A DNA stretch of 64,000 nt from Aplectana chamaeleonis (lineage: Eukaryota; Nematoda; Chromadorea; Rhabditida; Cosmocercidae), in the NCBI GenBank assembly GCA_029168955.1, contig JAPDOI010000064.1:1178001-1242000 (forward strand), written 5' to 3'. Every line of letters begins with the position of its first letter. The stretch's first letter is position 1. This document shows positions 1-13,100 of this stretch, piece by piece. The notes beneath the pieces are model-generated. The model searched no databases. It was not told where the DNA came from and saw nothing but the letters and a program-made list of their open reading frames with translations. The translations under genes and the position numbers were made by a program.

Positions 1-874
1 CGAAGTGACGCGCCATTTGCCTTCGCGAGACATCCATCGTGCGCCTTGCAATGCAATACGACGCGATGGAGGTCGCGCGACGCCTAACTCGTTGCTGCTT
101 TTCTTTGGTGCTTTTCATTAACACTACCAAATCTAACAACGAAAGCGATAAAATAAGCATATATATGATCAGTTGCACTTAGACGAACACGAACAAGTTG
201 TTGGTATTGCTACGTAAAAAGTCGCCGTTGCTTGCTTACCATAAATTGCCAACGTACGCGATTGCGCGTAGTCGCCCCTGAATACCTGTGCGACGCGATT
301 TTCGCGTTTCACGGAAATGTGTCATCGCCCCGCGAAAACTCTGAGCGCCGCCTCAGGGTGCGTCACGCACTTCCCTGTACGATGTAGTACGCTATTTCGC
401 CCTGAATTTCGTCTCTGATGTTTTTTTTTATCGAAATTTGGAGGTGTTGGAGAGTCCACCTGATTCTCACGTATACCAACGACATTTCACAGCTTTATTA
501 CAAATTGCAAGAAATCCACAAAAAGAAACTATATAGGCGTCTGATCTCTATGCATTGCAAGCACAATATGTTAACGAACATGAAAAATAAAGTAATGCAG
601 TTTAACTTTGCCCATAGTGGATGACAGTGTTTTGCGATTAACGAAGTCTCGTTGATGATTTACATAATGTAAGTAAACAAAAAACACGCGCATTAAAAAT
701 GGTTAAACAAAATCAATATTGGTAGTAGCAATAAGTTTAGTCTGAAAGATTCATGAAGCAGAAGCATTAGAAGGGCTAGAGCTGTAGTAGTGAGTCACAT
801 GGGGTTACACAGAAGTTAGCGAATTGTTGTTCAGGGCCTTCTATACGTGTTGTGTGGTGTCTGTGCTGGTGTGC
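1..874. other. Downstream flank of the rootletin gene
   Basis: No convincing coding sequence. Bases 1-330 are rich in CG-containing words (tcgcgcgacgcc, acgcgattgcgcg), like patches near 9.1-9.4 kb and 25.2 kb, and are probably an old repeat. A minus-strand AATAAA lies at 494-499, a possible polyadenylation signal for the 875 exon. Confidence 0.4.
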
Positions 875-1158
875 TTATAGATCATCTCGGTTAGGTGCTA
901 GTGTATCGTACCTAGAACCATGCATGGACGATTGCATTGAACTATCACCACCGCTACGATTCAGCGGTATATCCACGACGGCTGGATCTTTTTCACGAAC
1001 GGAATCACGTCCTCCGTACGTACTGTCACGTCCACCGTAGACGCTATCACGACCACCACCGTTTCCGATTCCACCGTAGACACTATCACGACCGCCGCCG
1101 CTTCCGATGCCACCATAGACGGAATCGCGATCACGTACCGAGCCGCCATAGACGGAAC
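875..1158 (-). CDS. che-10: Possible alternative last exon with SVYGG/RDS repeats
   Basis: Acceptor AATCAATACAG precedes 1158. The frame reads [17 protein letters not shown], with five SVYGG/STYGG units in all, then a non-repeat tail [19 protein letters not shown] to APNRDDL and TAA at 877-875. It needs a preceding exon ending one base into a codon; C/GTTCTG in exon 4618-4744 would give GGSRSVYGG without a break, but that donor is weak. The repeat is open in other frames too, so coding is likely rather than shown. Confidence 0.5.
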
Positions 1159-4100
1159 CTGTATTGATTAAATCTAATTTGTTAAACACTACTTAATGTG
1201 AGAAGTTGTAATGGTTTTTAATTGGAAGCACCATCCACTCAAAGACTGATCTCAATCTTTTCTATCCCTTTGATGCTACTCCAGGTCTAGATTTATGGTA
1301 AGTCTGCATTCTTTTGAGTTTGTAAAATTTATCGAATCCGGATTTATGGAGCCCAAACTTGGAACAATTTGTGGTGGCTTCCGTGAAAGTTAGTGCTGAT
1401 CTCCCAATCGGTTCGAGCTGCCCACGTGTATTTTTAAGTTGCTACCGTAGCCAGCTCATCCGTTGTTCAATTTTCCCCATGAACTCCTGTGTTTGTGCTC
1501 CCGACAGTTGGTGCTCCAAGGCGCGTGATTTCTGATCCGTAGGAGACCGGACCCTTGACATTTGGAAGAAACATTTGTCGAAAATGCCATTTATAGTCGA
1601 CGCCGAGATTTCCGTCGGATCGGTGAATATCCCAGCAACCTGCATTTCTGCGTTTCTATGTATGCGGGGCACTATCTATGTGTTCTGCAAGAAACACTAG
1701 ATCTACGAACAATTCCACGTCGACTGTAAATGCCTGCGTCGGCTGTAAGTGCCTGCTAATCTAATTCTACCCAGAGTCAGTCTTTGCGTAGATGATGGCC
1801 TACAAGTTTCCGCAGGGTTCCAAGTTAGTAGTAACTATTGATGAAGTCGCACTTTTTTCTGGTCGAAATACATACAATCGAGCTAGAAATAAATGAATCT
1901 TCAGCCAAAACAGTCCACAGCCGGGAAAGGACCACTATTTTAGTTTGATTGTATGTATTTTGGTCTACTAAAGCAAACTGCCGCAACCGTCCAGAAGTTT
2001 CAAGCGACGTACGCGCCTACGCTAATATGCAAACTAGTTAACCGTGACAAAAGCTGTTATCTTGTGAGATGGCTATGAACTCGGAATGAAAATTGTGGCC
2101 GATTCCCGGGGTGAGTGATTGCAAGTAACATGAGCAAGCGGGTTTTTAGTGGGTTCAGTGAAAGGCTTTTTCGTTTTGATGATCACTTCCATACCAGTAT
2201 CGTCGGCTCCTCGACGTCCATATGTTGTCGTTTCGCGGTAGTCGGTTATAGTTCTGCTGTGTGTTGGCGTTGATGTACCAAGAGGCGGTGTGAGCGGGTT
2301 GGATGCAAACGTCGAACGTGGGAGGAACCTGGAATTGAGCGTTTAGTGCAATTACCCGAATTCGGTTTAGTATTGACGTCAGCCTGATTTAAGGCATCGT
2401 ACGCGCTGAAAACCACTCATCGTTTTTTGAGTTTGAATCATTGGCTGGGCCCGCCTGAGAACGTGGGCAGAGTTTTTCGGGTCACCGACGCATCATTGGG
2501 AAGATATGAGAGATCGAATGCCTCGAATTCCACCAAAAGAGGCCGCCCTTCCGACAGCCATGTGGCCTAAAATGAGAAAAGAAGGTAGCCTATCAACAAA
2601 TGATACATCAACTTCCACTCATTTACGCGATATAGCTTGTTGAGAAGCTTCTTTCTTTTTCACTTTATGCCGCATGGCTGTCAGAAGGCCGGCCTCTTTT
2701 GGTGGAATTCGAAGCATTCGATCACCCATATCTTCCCAATAATGCGTCGGTGACCCGAGAAACTCTATCCACGTTCTCAGGCGGGCCCAACCAACGATTC
2801 AAACTCAAAAAAACGGTGAGTGGTTTTCAGCGCGTATGATGCCTTTAATTTGTAAGCGGAGCAGTGTTTCTAGTCAACTCCAGGGTAAGTCAGGAAAGGT
2901 TGTTGATAGTGGATAATCCTTAGCCAGTTTTTCTGAAGCAGGGTTAAAGGCAGTGTTCACGATGATTTTCGTCCACTAGTTTTCCTCTCCAAACTGCGTT
3001 AGCCACCAAGTGTAATCTTAATAGTAAAGCGCCTTATTTCAAAGATATCATTCTCAGACCTGGGCTAGTTGTCCGTTTGGATAGACACGTTCTCGGTGGT
3101 TGTGATCGGTGACAAATGGGGCCAATCGAAAATGGTAGAGTATTTTAAGCAAAACAGTATAAGTTTGGGTTCAAAGGGAAGAACAGAGCAACAGCTCGCA
3201 CACTCGCGGGGGTCGGTGGCCGGTTGAGAGGAGTTGAACAGGTAACGTGCTGCCGCTCGAAACGATAAAAGGGGCGGGCAAAGCCCGAAAACTCCCCCAT
3301 TCGTGCCGAAAACTCCGCGTGTCGACCTCCCACCGACCCTACAATGCCACATCGCAGTGGACCCGTTCACACCGGAAATTCGGCCTAATCACCTCCCACC
3401 GACCACTCAGCGTGACGTCACCATCACGTGTTTACATCGAAAGTTCCGCCTGATCGCCTCCCACCGACCACCACCTACCACTCCCGCAGTCGCGAGCGGC
3501 GGTGGCAGGTTGAGAGGCAGGATTGGCGATTCAAACTGCCACTGACAGCCGCCAGAGCGTCGATATCCCGAGCAATGTCAGCCGTGACAAGCGCAAACAC
3601 CTCGCAATCCAGGGCAGTGTATACATCGTTGGCATTGTGGGCTGCCATTTCCGCGCTCTACACGAGAGAGTTTCAGAGAAAAACAGTGCTGACACTGCAA
3701 CACGTTGCCCCGAAAACTCCGCCACATATGAGACATCACCACGAAAACTTCGGCAGTTATGAGTCATGCCGAAACCTCTGCCGATCAGCCAGATCCGATC
3801 AATTTGATTGGGAAAGGGCGTTTTAACCGGCCGCCGACCCCCGCGATCGCCTGAGAGAGAGCAGAGAATTTCAGAGGACGTTTCTCGAAAAGATTTCATG
3901 GTCGCATCAAACAGCTTGTCTGAGAGTAAAGAGGCGGGGTGAGACTACAGACTTTCGTGTACTTCTAATGCGTTTTCCCCGATTTTTCCGTCATTTGTGC
4001 TCTACCCGGGGGCCAACTAATCGTTCTAACTGATAATTTTAAAATTGAAGGTTGGGAAAGAGGGAATTAGGAAAGTTTTTTTTCGGAGAAAAGCTACTGA

Positions 4101-7100
4101 AAAAAGTTTCAGGTGACAGATAGGAGCGCGAAACGCGCTTTCTCTGTTTCTATGGCAAAATTTAATGGAGGCTCAAACCTCACTTTCACTAAATATTCAA
4201 AATAAAAAAGCAGAAGTTCTTCGTAGATGATTACTAAGTTTAATAAAACACCTGAAAAGTTTCTAGAAAATTTTGTGCGAGCGTTAAAATTGTATGGGGG
4301 CGGGTCCGTGTTCTCGACCGTCTCGGGAGAGGTGAGCCGCACAACTCATCAGTCGATCATGACGCCGTGTCTGATCTTGGTAAAAAGTCATTCTTTTTAT
4401 GAGTAATAACAAAAAAAACAAAAAATGGTCAGGGTATTCATCGAAACAAGTAAAAAAGCCTTGGAGAACCCTGACCATGTACAGTCGACAGACACGCAGA
4501 CGTTCGTCGTGAGGGTGTACTCTGCGTGTCTAGTCTCTGAGTCCTTGGCAAAAACACCTTCACGATGAACTGTTCTTTGTCATTCATAGGTGGACGTCGT
4601 ATTGAAATCAAATTCCCTCACCCAACAGAACGACTGCCGCCATGTAGAATACTGTCGAGGTTGCTGTCTCCATAACTCCTAATTCCGAGCACGTTTCCTC
4701 CAAGGCGTCCAATGTCGTTAACCATCGAACGATCAACAAAATCTCTTAATTCGAAATATGGCCTTTTAATGGAACACTATGATGATGACGTCGGTTCTAG
4801 ATCAGATTACCTGCGCCGTCTGCGTTCTCCATCAAGTTGATCGCGGAGAATGGCAATCTGGTCTTCGAGCTGCTTGATACGGTTTCTGTGTGTGCGTTCG
4901 CGATTCTCGATCACTTTTTCAATCTGCGAAGAAATAGTTTTCTGGTAAAAATGCACAATCTTCTGTGGTTAACATATCACCTGTCCCTTCTCCTGACGCA
5001 TCCGTTGCAGTTGTCTTTCTTGCTCTTCGCGTTGCTTGTTTGTGAGTTCCAGAATGCGGTTGCCATTCTCCATTTCGAGTTGTGCAATCTGATAACAACC
5101 ACCTATCATTATCTCATCTGAATACTCAATATGCTGTTTTACCTGTTGTTGTAGTTGTGCACAGTTCTTGTAGAGTTCCTTATTCTCCCGTTCCATAGCG
5201 TTGAGAGATTTCTCAATGGCTTCACGCTGAAGTGCTGTCTCACGAATCGCCGCTTCTGTTCGACGTTTTTCGCTCTCAAGCTGAAGAATGCCACACAATT
5301 TGGTGACCTCATAATGTACAAAATTGAAACCATGAGGCCTTTCACCACCATCGCCGTACCATCTCGATCTTCTTCTGCACCATGAATTTCTCCTTCTTCC
5401 AGGCGTCCAGAAGCTGTGAGTTGTTACGTTTGTCACCCTCAAGCTGTAGAACTCGACGTTTCAGCTCCTCCAGCTCCTAATTAGATAGATTAATCGGGGT
5501 CCAGGAGTCATGTTTAGTTGTGGTGGACCAGAAATTGCATAGAATCCATTTCACTATATAATTAGCCTACCTTGACCACGGTTCGTTTATCATTCTTTGC
5601 TGTGTCAAGTTGCTGCCGTAATTCGTTCTCTGTGGTGCGTTGCTGGTTAAGATTCTAAAAATGGAGCATATTTTTGATTCTCATGTGTATAGGGCGTTCC
5701 GTAGAATTATCATACCTTCTCCATTGATAGAATTCTATCCTCTAGACGATTCTTCTCGGAGTTTGCGTCTTGTAGCTGACGTTGAAGTTCTGACACGCGA
5801 TTGTTGACGTCATGTACGCGTTGTTTGTAGTCGCGAAGCTCGGAGCGAACGTTCAGAAGTTCGGACTCAAGTTGTGTTTTGCGCGAGTTAGACGCACTCA
5901 GATCATTTTGTGCGTTCAGCAGCTGTTCTTTCAGCAACTGCAGTTCTGTGCCAGATTTGGTGTGCGTCTCGGTGTACTTGCGGAGTTCGATTTCGTACGT
6001 TTCGGCCTTCGCCAGATCTCTCTTCAGTTTGTCCGCGTCTTCTCGCATATCCTGCACTTTTGTCTCGCTGAGGCGGAGTGAACCATCGAGCTCTTTAATT
6101 CTCTCCATTAGACTCTGAAAATAGTTTGCTTTTTTTCTTTGGCCGCTATTAGTGAAGATGCCCTACCGGAATTTTCAGAAGTAAAATTGAATTGAAAAGT
6201 CATGACTTTTAAGTGGAATTCTTCCAGGAAAAAATGACGCTACTTTTCTTTCTTAGAGTGCAGCTCACGCCTTAACGCAGATTTGAATTTTTCTAGTAGT
6301 ATATGTTTGAAGTGTTAGTACCCCCAAGTTTTTGGTTCTGTCAGATTTTTTACAAAAATGTTAGATCGCGGTAAATTTGGAGAAAATTTGAGAATGAAGC
6401 ACATGGGGAAGTCAAGTTCGATGAAGATTGAATCATGCTAACTTGTCTTTCGCTTTCGAGTGACGAGATTTGCATCTCCAGTTTCTGAGTTGTGCTGTCT
6501 TGTTCCCTCATTTTGCTCTCCAGCTGGAATCGACTCGCGTCCCAACTCTCCTCTCGGTCTCGCAGGGCACGAATGTCGGCATGAGCATTTTCCAGATCAG
6601 TACGCAGATTTTTGAGTGTTTCCTAGAAAGGACAAGGGTTAGGTGTCATCGAGAAGAGTGTGATTATTGCTAATGCGTACGTTGAGGTGTCTTAGTTGAG
6701 CCTCCTTGCCTCGAGCTTGCAACTCGGCGGCTACCATCTTCGACTTCATCTGTCGACGCTCCTCATCGCGCTGTTTGAGCGCTTCTTCCTGGGAGCGAAG
6801 AAGCTGCTTTGCAGACGCCAATCGGGCTTCCAAAGCACGCTTATCTAGAACATCAGATTATTGTAACGAGTCTATTTACGGTCACGCGCAGTTATGTAAC
6901 TTCTCAACGGGTGGTGAGAGGGTCGTGAGAAATTCGGCTCAAAAGTGGAAATGTCCGGGGTAGGCAAAATGTCCTGCCCAATAAGGAGAATTCGAAGGAG
7001 GAGCATAGAAATTTTCTCAAAATCCTGGTCACCAGGGGGAGGGATCGTAGCTCTGGGCAACGACCAGCTCGTTCCTGTTTCCAACTAGTGCAGTTGCAGA

Positions 7101-10100
7101 GGATAACGTCTGGCGAATCCTATTCCGAATTTTCAGCGAGTCATATTTGGCAGCAGCGGGTCCTGCACAAGGGCCTGCTTATCGCTTCAGAAAGCTATCA
7201 GTTTAAATTGGGTGGACGTTCATGTTAATTTTCAATTAAATGTGAACGCTTGGGCTAGAAATTAGCAGAAGAAACATTTTGTGCTGCTTGTTTCTTTCGG
7301 GTAACGGTCAGAGAAGTAGCAGAAGCACAGCCCAAAATGTTTCACATGCGGTATTCGACGCATTTTCTGTTTGAACAGTTTTCGCCCCTATGAATCTCAG
7401 CTTTCCTCTCAGAGAATTCGCCCCAAGTTTTGAAGCAAAAGTAGCAGTCGTAATGCACCAGGGTCCGCAATGGCAGACTAGACAACTAATGGGAACAAAC
7501 TGTTAGTTATTTCACCTACCTTCTTCAATGTCGTTCAAATTCTCCTCAATCGTTTTATATCTGGTTTCATGCTTGTTGATTGTCGTGTGCGATTCACTCG
7601 TCTTTTTGCGCAGACGATTCAATGCGTCTCGAAGCTCATTCTGGAGAAATTCGTTGCTCACAAGAGGTATTTTACAATTTTAAGAGAAGTGTACTCACAC
7701 GCTCCAGCTCCAGCTTCTCAATTCTTCCAACCAGTTGCTGGAGGGTGTCTTCGAGCTGAGAAACGTTGACGGTGTCGTTGATATTGACGGTGGTAGTGCC
7801 ATTAAGGGTTGTGGTCACTCGACCGCCTGCTGAAATGACCCTTGATTTTTTCCAAACCTGAGAAGAACACGTTTAAATTAGCTACTATTACCGCCTGTGT
7901 GTGTGCCCGTGTAGTCGATGCCGACTGGGAATGGTACAGAACGTGGATACTGGACGTCATCCAAAGGAGCTCCAGAACTTCGTGGAATTTCCACGTCGCG
8001 ATCATGCATATCAGCACGCGATTCTCCTCCATCAATTCCTCCATCAAGTATTTTGTAGCGATTGATATTGATTACGCGACTTGCGGAAGCCTGGAGATAT
8101 TCGTGATCAATAAGACTTTAGGGCGTTACACTCAGTTTGGGGCTGGTGTGGCATGGTATTAAAAGGCGCAGCCTTTGCTGCACATGTAAGACTTCTATCA
8201 TTGCCGAAGGCCAATCAAGCCTTCTATCTCTGGCTTTGCAATTGAGTACCAGATTCATATCGGAACACTTAAGCGCTGGCTTGAAAAGGCCTCGTACTTG
8301 CCCAAAAAGCATTAGGATCAGTGTTGAGCTGGTCGTTGCGCCAAATTTCGGCGGAGCTACGACCCCCCTGTCGACCAACATTGTGGAAAATTTCTAAAAA
8401 TTTTTCGTCCCTCTCCCGACAAATAGGCATCAAATTTGTAATCAGCACACCGAATGATCCCTTAATAGAAATTTTGACTGAAATCTGACACTTTGCTCAA
8501 ACTACCGTATACCCACCGTAATCTACTACAAGTTGATTCGTGATAAGCACTCCAAATAACCACTAGAGAAGCGTTTTGGACCATACCTATCGTAGCATTC
8601 TGGAAATCGTGAAAAGTCCCGTTTCAGCCCTCAATATGTCATCCTGGCGGGAAGTTTGGAGCGATTTCAGTGGAAAATTGAAGAATAAGTTTAAGAAAAA
8701 ACCTCGAAAGCCTGCTAAGAATAAATGAAACAAAAAAAAATTTGGAAAATGGACATTTTCTAAATAGACGAGATCCCTTTGGAGAAAATTCTCTTTTTTT
8801 CTTGGAAAAATTTACGAGCTCACCCCCGAAAATTCTTTTCAAAAATTCTGCAAAATTTTAGCGATCCCCCCGTTGCGCCGAGTCGAATGAGTGGCGCATC
8901 CCAATAGTGATTCTGGAAGCACCGTGCCTTTCTCTACATTCCATTCTATATTATAGGGTGTGGCAAAAATATAGGGCGTTACTAATGTCACTTATCTGTA
9001 GCACTCATGGTTCGAACGATATTAAGGACATAGGCATACTCTGAATTGTCAGCGATTTGGAAAGTGACGTGCAGTCCTCTACATGATTGCCGTCAGGCTG
9101 ACTGGTTGATTGCCTTATGCGTCTTTCACAGTTTGCCGGACAACGCCGTCCGCACGTTATAAGATAGGACTGCGGCGTCGTGGAAGGACGCAGTGCGACG
9201 CCGGATAACCGACGTTGCAATGCGGCGCTCGACGTCAGTGGGAAATCACTTCGTTGATTGTGGGATGGTCGATATTATCAGTTGGTCTACCACAGGCCTA
9301 GTGGGCGCCGCGCGCGACGTCGGATAGCATTGCCGGACGTCGGACGGCAAAATAACTGTGAAAAGGGCTTTGTGCGAAGTCTTCCACGCAAAAGTTCTCG
9401 CTCCTCACACGTATTTCGAACAAAATTCCTGCGTATCCTGGAGAGAGGTGCTCAATAGTGTCCTCAGGACAGAGCAAAAAGCTGTCTCTGTACTAAGGGT
9501 CAGAAAAGATTGTGCATCCACCTTCTGCGACTACCGCGAACAACCGCAAATTTGCATCGGAGAGGCATTAGCAATTCAATCACGTTACCTGGAATCGACG
9601 TAGTGCATCGGCCAGGGCGTCTCTTTCGGAGTCAGCGCTGATGAAGTCTTGCTGAAGTGTGATGAGACGCTGCTCTGTACCTTCCAAACGTGACTGGAGG
9701 TCACTAATCTCGTACTTGCGACTTTCTGTAACAGAAAATATTTATTTCAAAAGATGAGTTATTCGATGCATTCGACGTACCGAGTTCTTGGAGAGCGTTC
9801 AATCGGCCATCTTCAGAAGATCGGTGTGCGTTAGCTATGTCATCAAGAGTTGACTGGTATTCGTCAGTCTTTCGCTGCATTTGTTCGGCTCCGAATTTGA
9901 GCTCTTGTTGAAGTTTTGCCAGCTCATTGCGTAGCGCTGTTCGTTCAGTATCGGCAGTTATCAGCTAGAAAGTGCAGGCTTTTTTCTAAAGGGTTGATAG
10001 CTTAGCCAAACTGCACTTAGCACCTTATCTGACGTTGTCTGCAATTCTTGACGGAGTTTTTGCAGTTTGGAATCGAACTGCTGAGAAAGTTGTTGGAGAT

Positions 10101-13100
10101 GATCTGCCTGCTTCGCCTTGTCTCTGTAGGCGTTTTGAAGGCGTTCACGCTGAAATGGAAGCGAATCTCTCAGATTGTTCGAGCGAACGTTACATCAGTG
10201 GCGTAATTGTTTACCTCGGTCTTGATGTGGTTCAGGCTATTTTTGAGTTCCTTGAGCGTGTCCTCGGCAGTCTTCAGCCGATTCTTGAGACGGTTGATTT
10301 CTGACTCCATGTTAGCATTGGTGCTCTTCAAGACGTCGTTCTCACGTTGCACTGTATCCAGTTCGCTTCTCCATTTGTTGGCGTCGATTTGGAGTTGACC
10401 GTATTGTTCTTCCAGGGATCGTAGGCTGGAAAACATTGATTAAAAACGCGGAATAAATTCAGTGGCAGATGAGTGAGGAGGTAATTTTTTTTGACGATTT
10501 TCAAGGCGTGAGGTACATACAGTTGGATTCAGAAACGCGCATTTGGTCTTGAAAGGCGATTTGGCTCGAAATGCTCACAGTTCGGTTTGAAAAGTGTTTA
10601 TGGTAAAGGTTACCGGTTGGTAGTGCTTTCGAGATCGGATTCCTTCTGCGAGAGGTTCGACTTCGTGTCTGTTAGCTCCTCCTCAAGCCGGCGAACTTGT
10701 GAGGTTACTGAAAACATGCGTAGGAGCCATTCTTATAGAATTGAATCTTCGAATAAATATTCTTCATTGAAAACTCACGATCGCGTATCTTAGCCGTTCC
10801 GTCGTTCACCGCCTTGTTGAGATGTTCAATGCGGTCATTCGCTGCTTGAAGCTGAGCTTTGAGGCCGGTGTTGGTAGTCTCGAGAGCCTTAGCCTCTGAT
10901 CGAACTTGGTAGGCGTCTGTCTTCCATTTTTGGACTTCCTTAACCAAGAGGTTTCGATTTCTTTAGAAGAAGACTGTTTGACGTTGCTCACCCTGTCCAT
11001 CTCATTGCGAAGGTCCTCCATATCGTCACGCATTTTCTGATTTTGGGTGACTATTGTGGTAAGCTTTGCTTCGTTGTCCCTCAAATCGCGCTCCAGATCG
11101 TTCTCTCTAAAAAAAAACATCGAGGATTATCAATGTGCTCCAAATTTTTGTTGGATAACTACCCTGCGTAGAAGCGGTTGGATGGGTCAGGAAGGTGTAT
11201 ATTGAAGGTAAAAGAAAAGGCATTGCCGCACTGAGTTGAAGTATAACCTTTCACGCGATTCGCAATTACAGAATATGTGAAATTATAATATCGTACCTGT
11301 TGAGAGCATCCGCGAGTTGTTTTTCCAAATTCCGAACCTTCTCACGAAGATCTTCTTCGACAACTTTGAGATTCTCAACGGCCTAAAGATCCGTACTTGT
11401 TTTTTCTGTCTTTCAAGTAACCCTAGCCAGCTGACCTTTCCGTACTGTTCCTTCTCGTCGTCAAGGTCGCTGAGATGTTTGTCGTGAAGTGAGCTGATTT
11501 CCGATCGAAGCTTGTCGATTTCTTGGGCATGTTTGCGCTTCAACTCGGAGACGTCGTTCTCCTGACGCTCGTTGCCACGGCCAACTTGGGCGAGTTCGTC
11601 CTCCAGTTCTCGAATGCGACGCTCGAGATCGTCCTGAAAGAGATTATTTGAAAATGATGAGGTCTCATCAGGGTCAAGCGGCTGGACAACGGCGGTAACG
11701 GAAAAATTCTGAAAATAAAATTTGGAATTGTTTTTTGGAAGGGGGGTGTTGAAATGATTGGTTAGAAGTGATTATCACTTCCAAGGCTCGTCAGTAGGGT
11801 AAGGGAGATTGTAGCACTTACAAGAAAATTGGAAAAATTACGATTTTTTGACAAAATTTCAGGTTCGAATTTTTCGAAAATTAAAAACATCATCTAGAGG
11901 GAAGACGTACAAATTTTCGACATTTCTCAAAATTGTCGATCACCAAGGGAGGGGTATGTAACTTCGCCGAGGTTCGGGACAGCGGTCTGCCTGACCCTTG
12001 GTATCATAGACCTACGAATGACCGATTGATTTACCTTCTCGTTCTCGAGTTTTTCTAGCTGCATCTTCCATTTGTCGTTGATTTCCTTGATACGCAGGTC
12101 GCTAAGTAAATCGTCGTGGTATCGATCGATTGTTGTTGTGCGATCAATAGTGGTGGTGCGATCCGTTGTGGAGGTGCGATCAGTGTCGGTGGAGCCTAAA
12201 AGGTTGAATCGGGTATAGCGAATGCAAATACCAAATTTCAAAAACAAGTTCATAGGTTGCGCTCTCCAAATGAAATGATGCTAAACAGCTGTTCATTGTG
12301 ATATGGGGCTGCTATGCTAAAACGATTGCCAAGAAAAAAATATTTCTGAAAAAAAACTATGAAGAGAGCACTTAAAAAAATCGGCGAAAACGGGTGCGTA
12401 GCGTTTTTTTCCCCGAAAATTTGGACTTCAATGAATCAACAGTTTTGTCAAGTTCTGTCAATAGTTTTTGGGGGAACGCACGCTTTTTCTCGTGGTATTT
12501 CCATTTTTTTTTGGTGGCATGTTCAAGCATGCTTCCTTAACTCGGCGAAACGGGCGAAAAGCGGAAAATTTTCAAAAAAAACGCTACGCGCCCGACAAAA
12601 ACACTGAAAACACTGGGGTTGAGCCATTATGTACCAACAAATATATACGACAAAATGAAAAATTGGGCCTTCTCATGCTCTTGCTAAAAGAATTAGTAGT
12701 AACATCTAATTAAAAGTAAGACGATAGAAAGTTCTATGTATATTCATGCACTAACCAGGAATTACAATGTCATCACCTTCGACCGTGTCTCCTGATCGAG
12801 TAGTACGGAACTGGCCTCGTGGCTTCATAGGATCCTGAAAGTAGATAATTTTTTTCGTGATGCCACGAATTGTGTTCTGTTTGGGAACCTTACCTTGATT
12901 CCCTTGATTCTGTCACGAAGATCTCGAATCTCCTGTTCAAGTGCTTTGATCTTATCTGAAACGTTTTTCTTGGATTCCTTGCTCAACCGGTTTTCTCAAT
13001 TCCCCATTAGATAATGTTTGAAAAAAAAAACGACATACTGTTAAGGTCATCGATTTCGCGCTTAGAGTCCTCAAGCTCCTTCGTCAACAAGTTGGCTCTG

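Larger units (their letters stand above)
1159..4617. other. Large repeat-filled intron or downstream region of the rootletin gene
   Basis: Apart from the repeats listed separately (2389-2848, 2944-4053, 3290-3790) I see no gene. A 76-codon minus-strand open frame at 1442-1672 has protein-like composition, but no start context or recognised family. Confidence 0.5.

Noticed and set aside
937..1167. Plus-strand and second minus-strand frames over the SVYGG repeat
   Set aside because: Frames opened by tandem repetition; no splice signals and no stop-bounded protein logic.
1442..1672. 76-codon minus-strand frame resembling a retroelement gag remnant
   Set aside because: No zinc knuckle, protease or reverse transcriptase motif nearby; resemblance is only compositional.
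3247..3899. Several overlapping frames of 79-132 codons on both strands
   Set aside because: They lie in a degenerate minisatellite inside a MITE and are open because of base composition.
4427..4480. Small hairpin ggtcagggt...accctgacc
   Set aside because: Nine-base stem with a 36-base loop in an intron or flank; expected by chance at this scale and has no associated feature.
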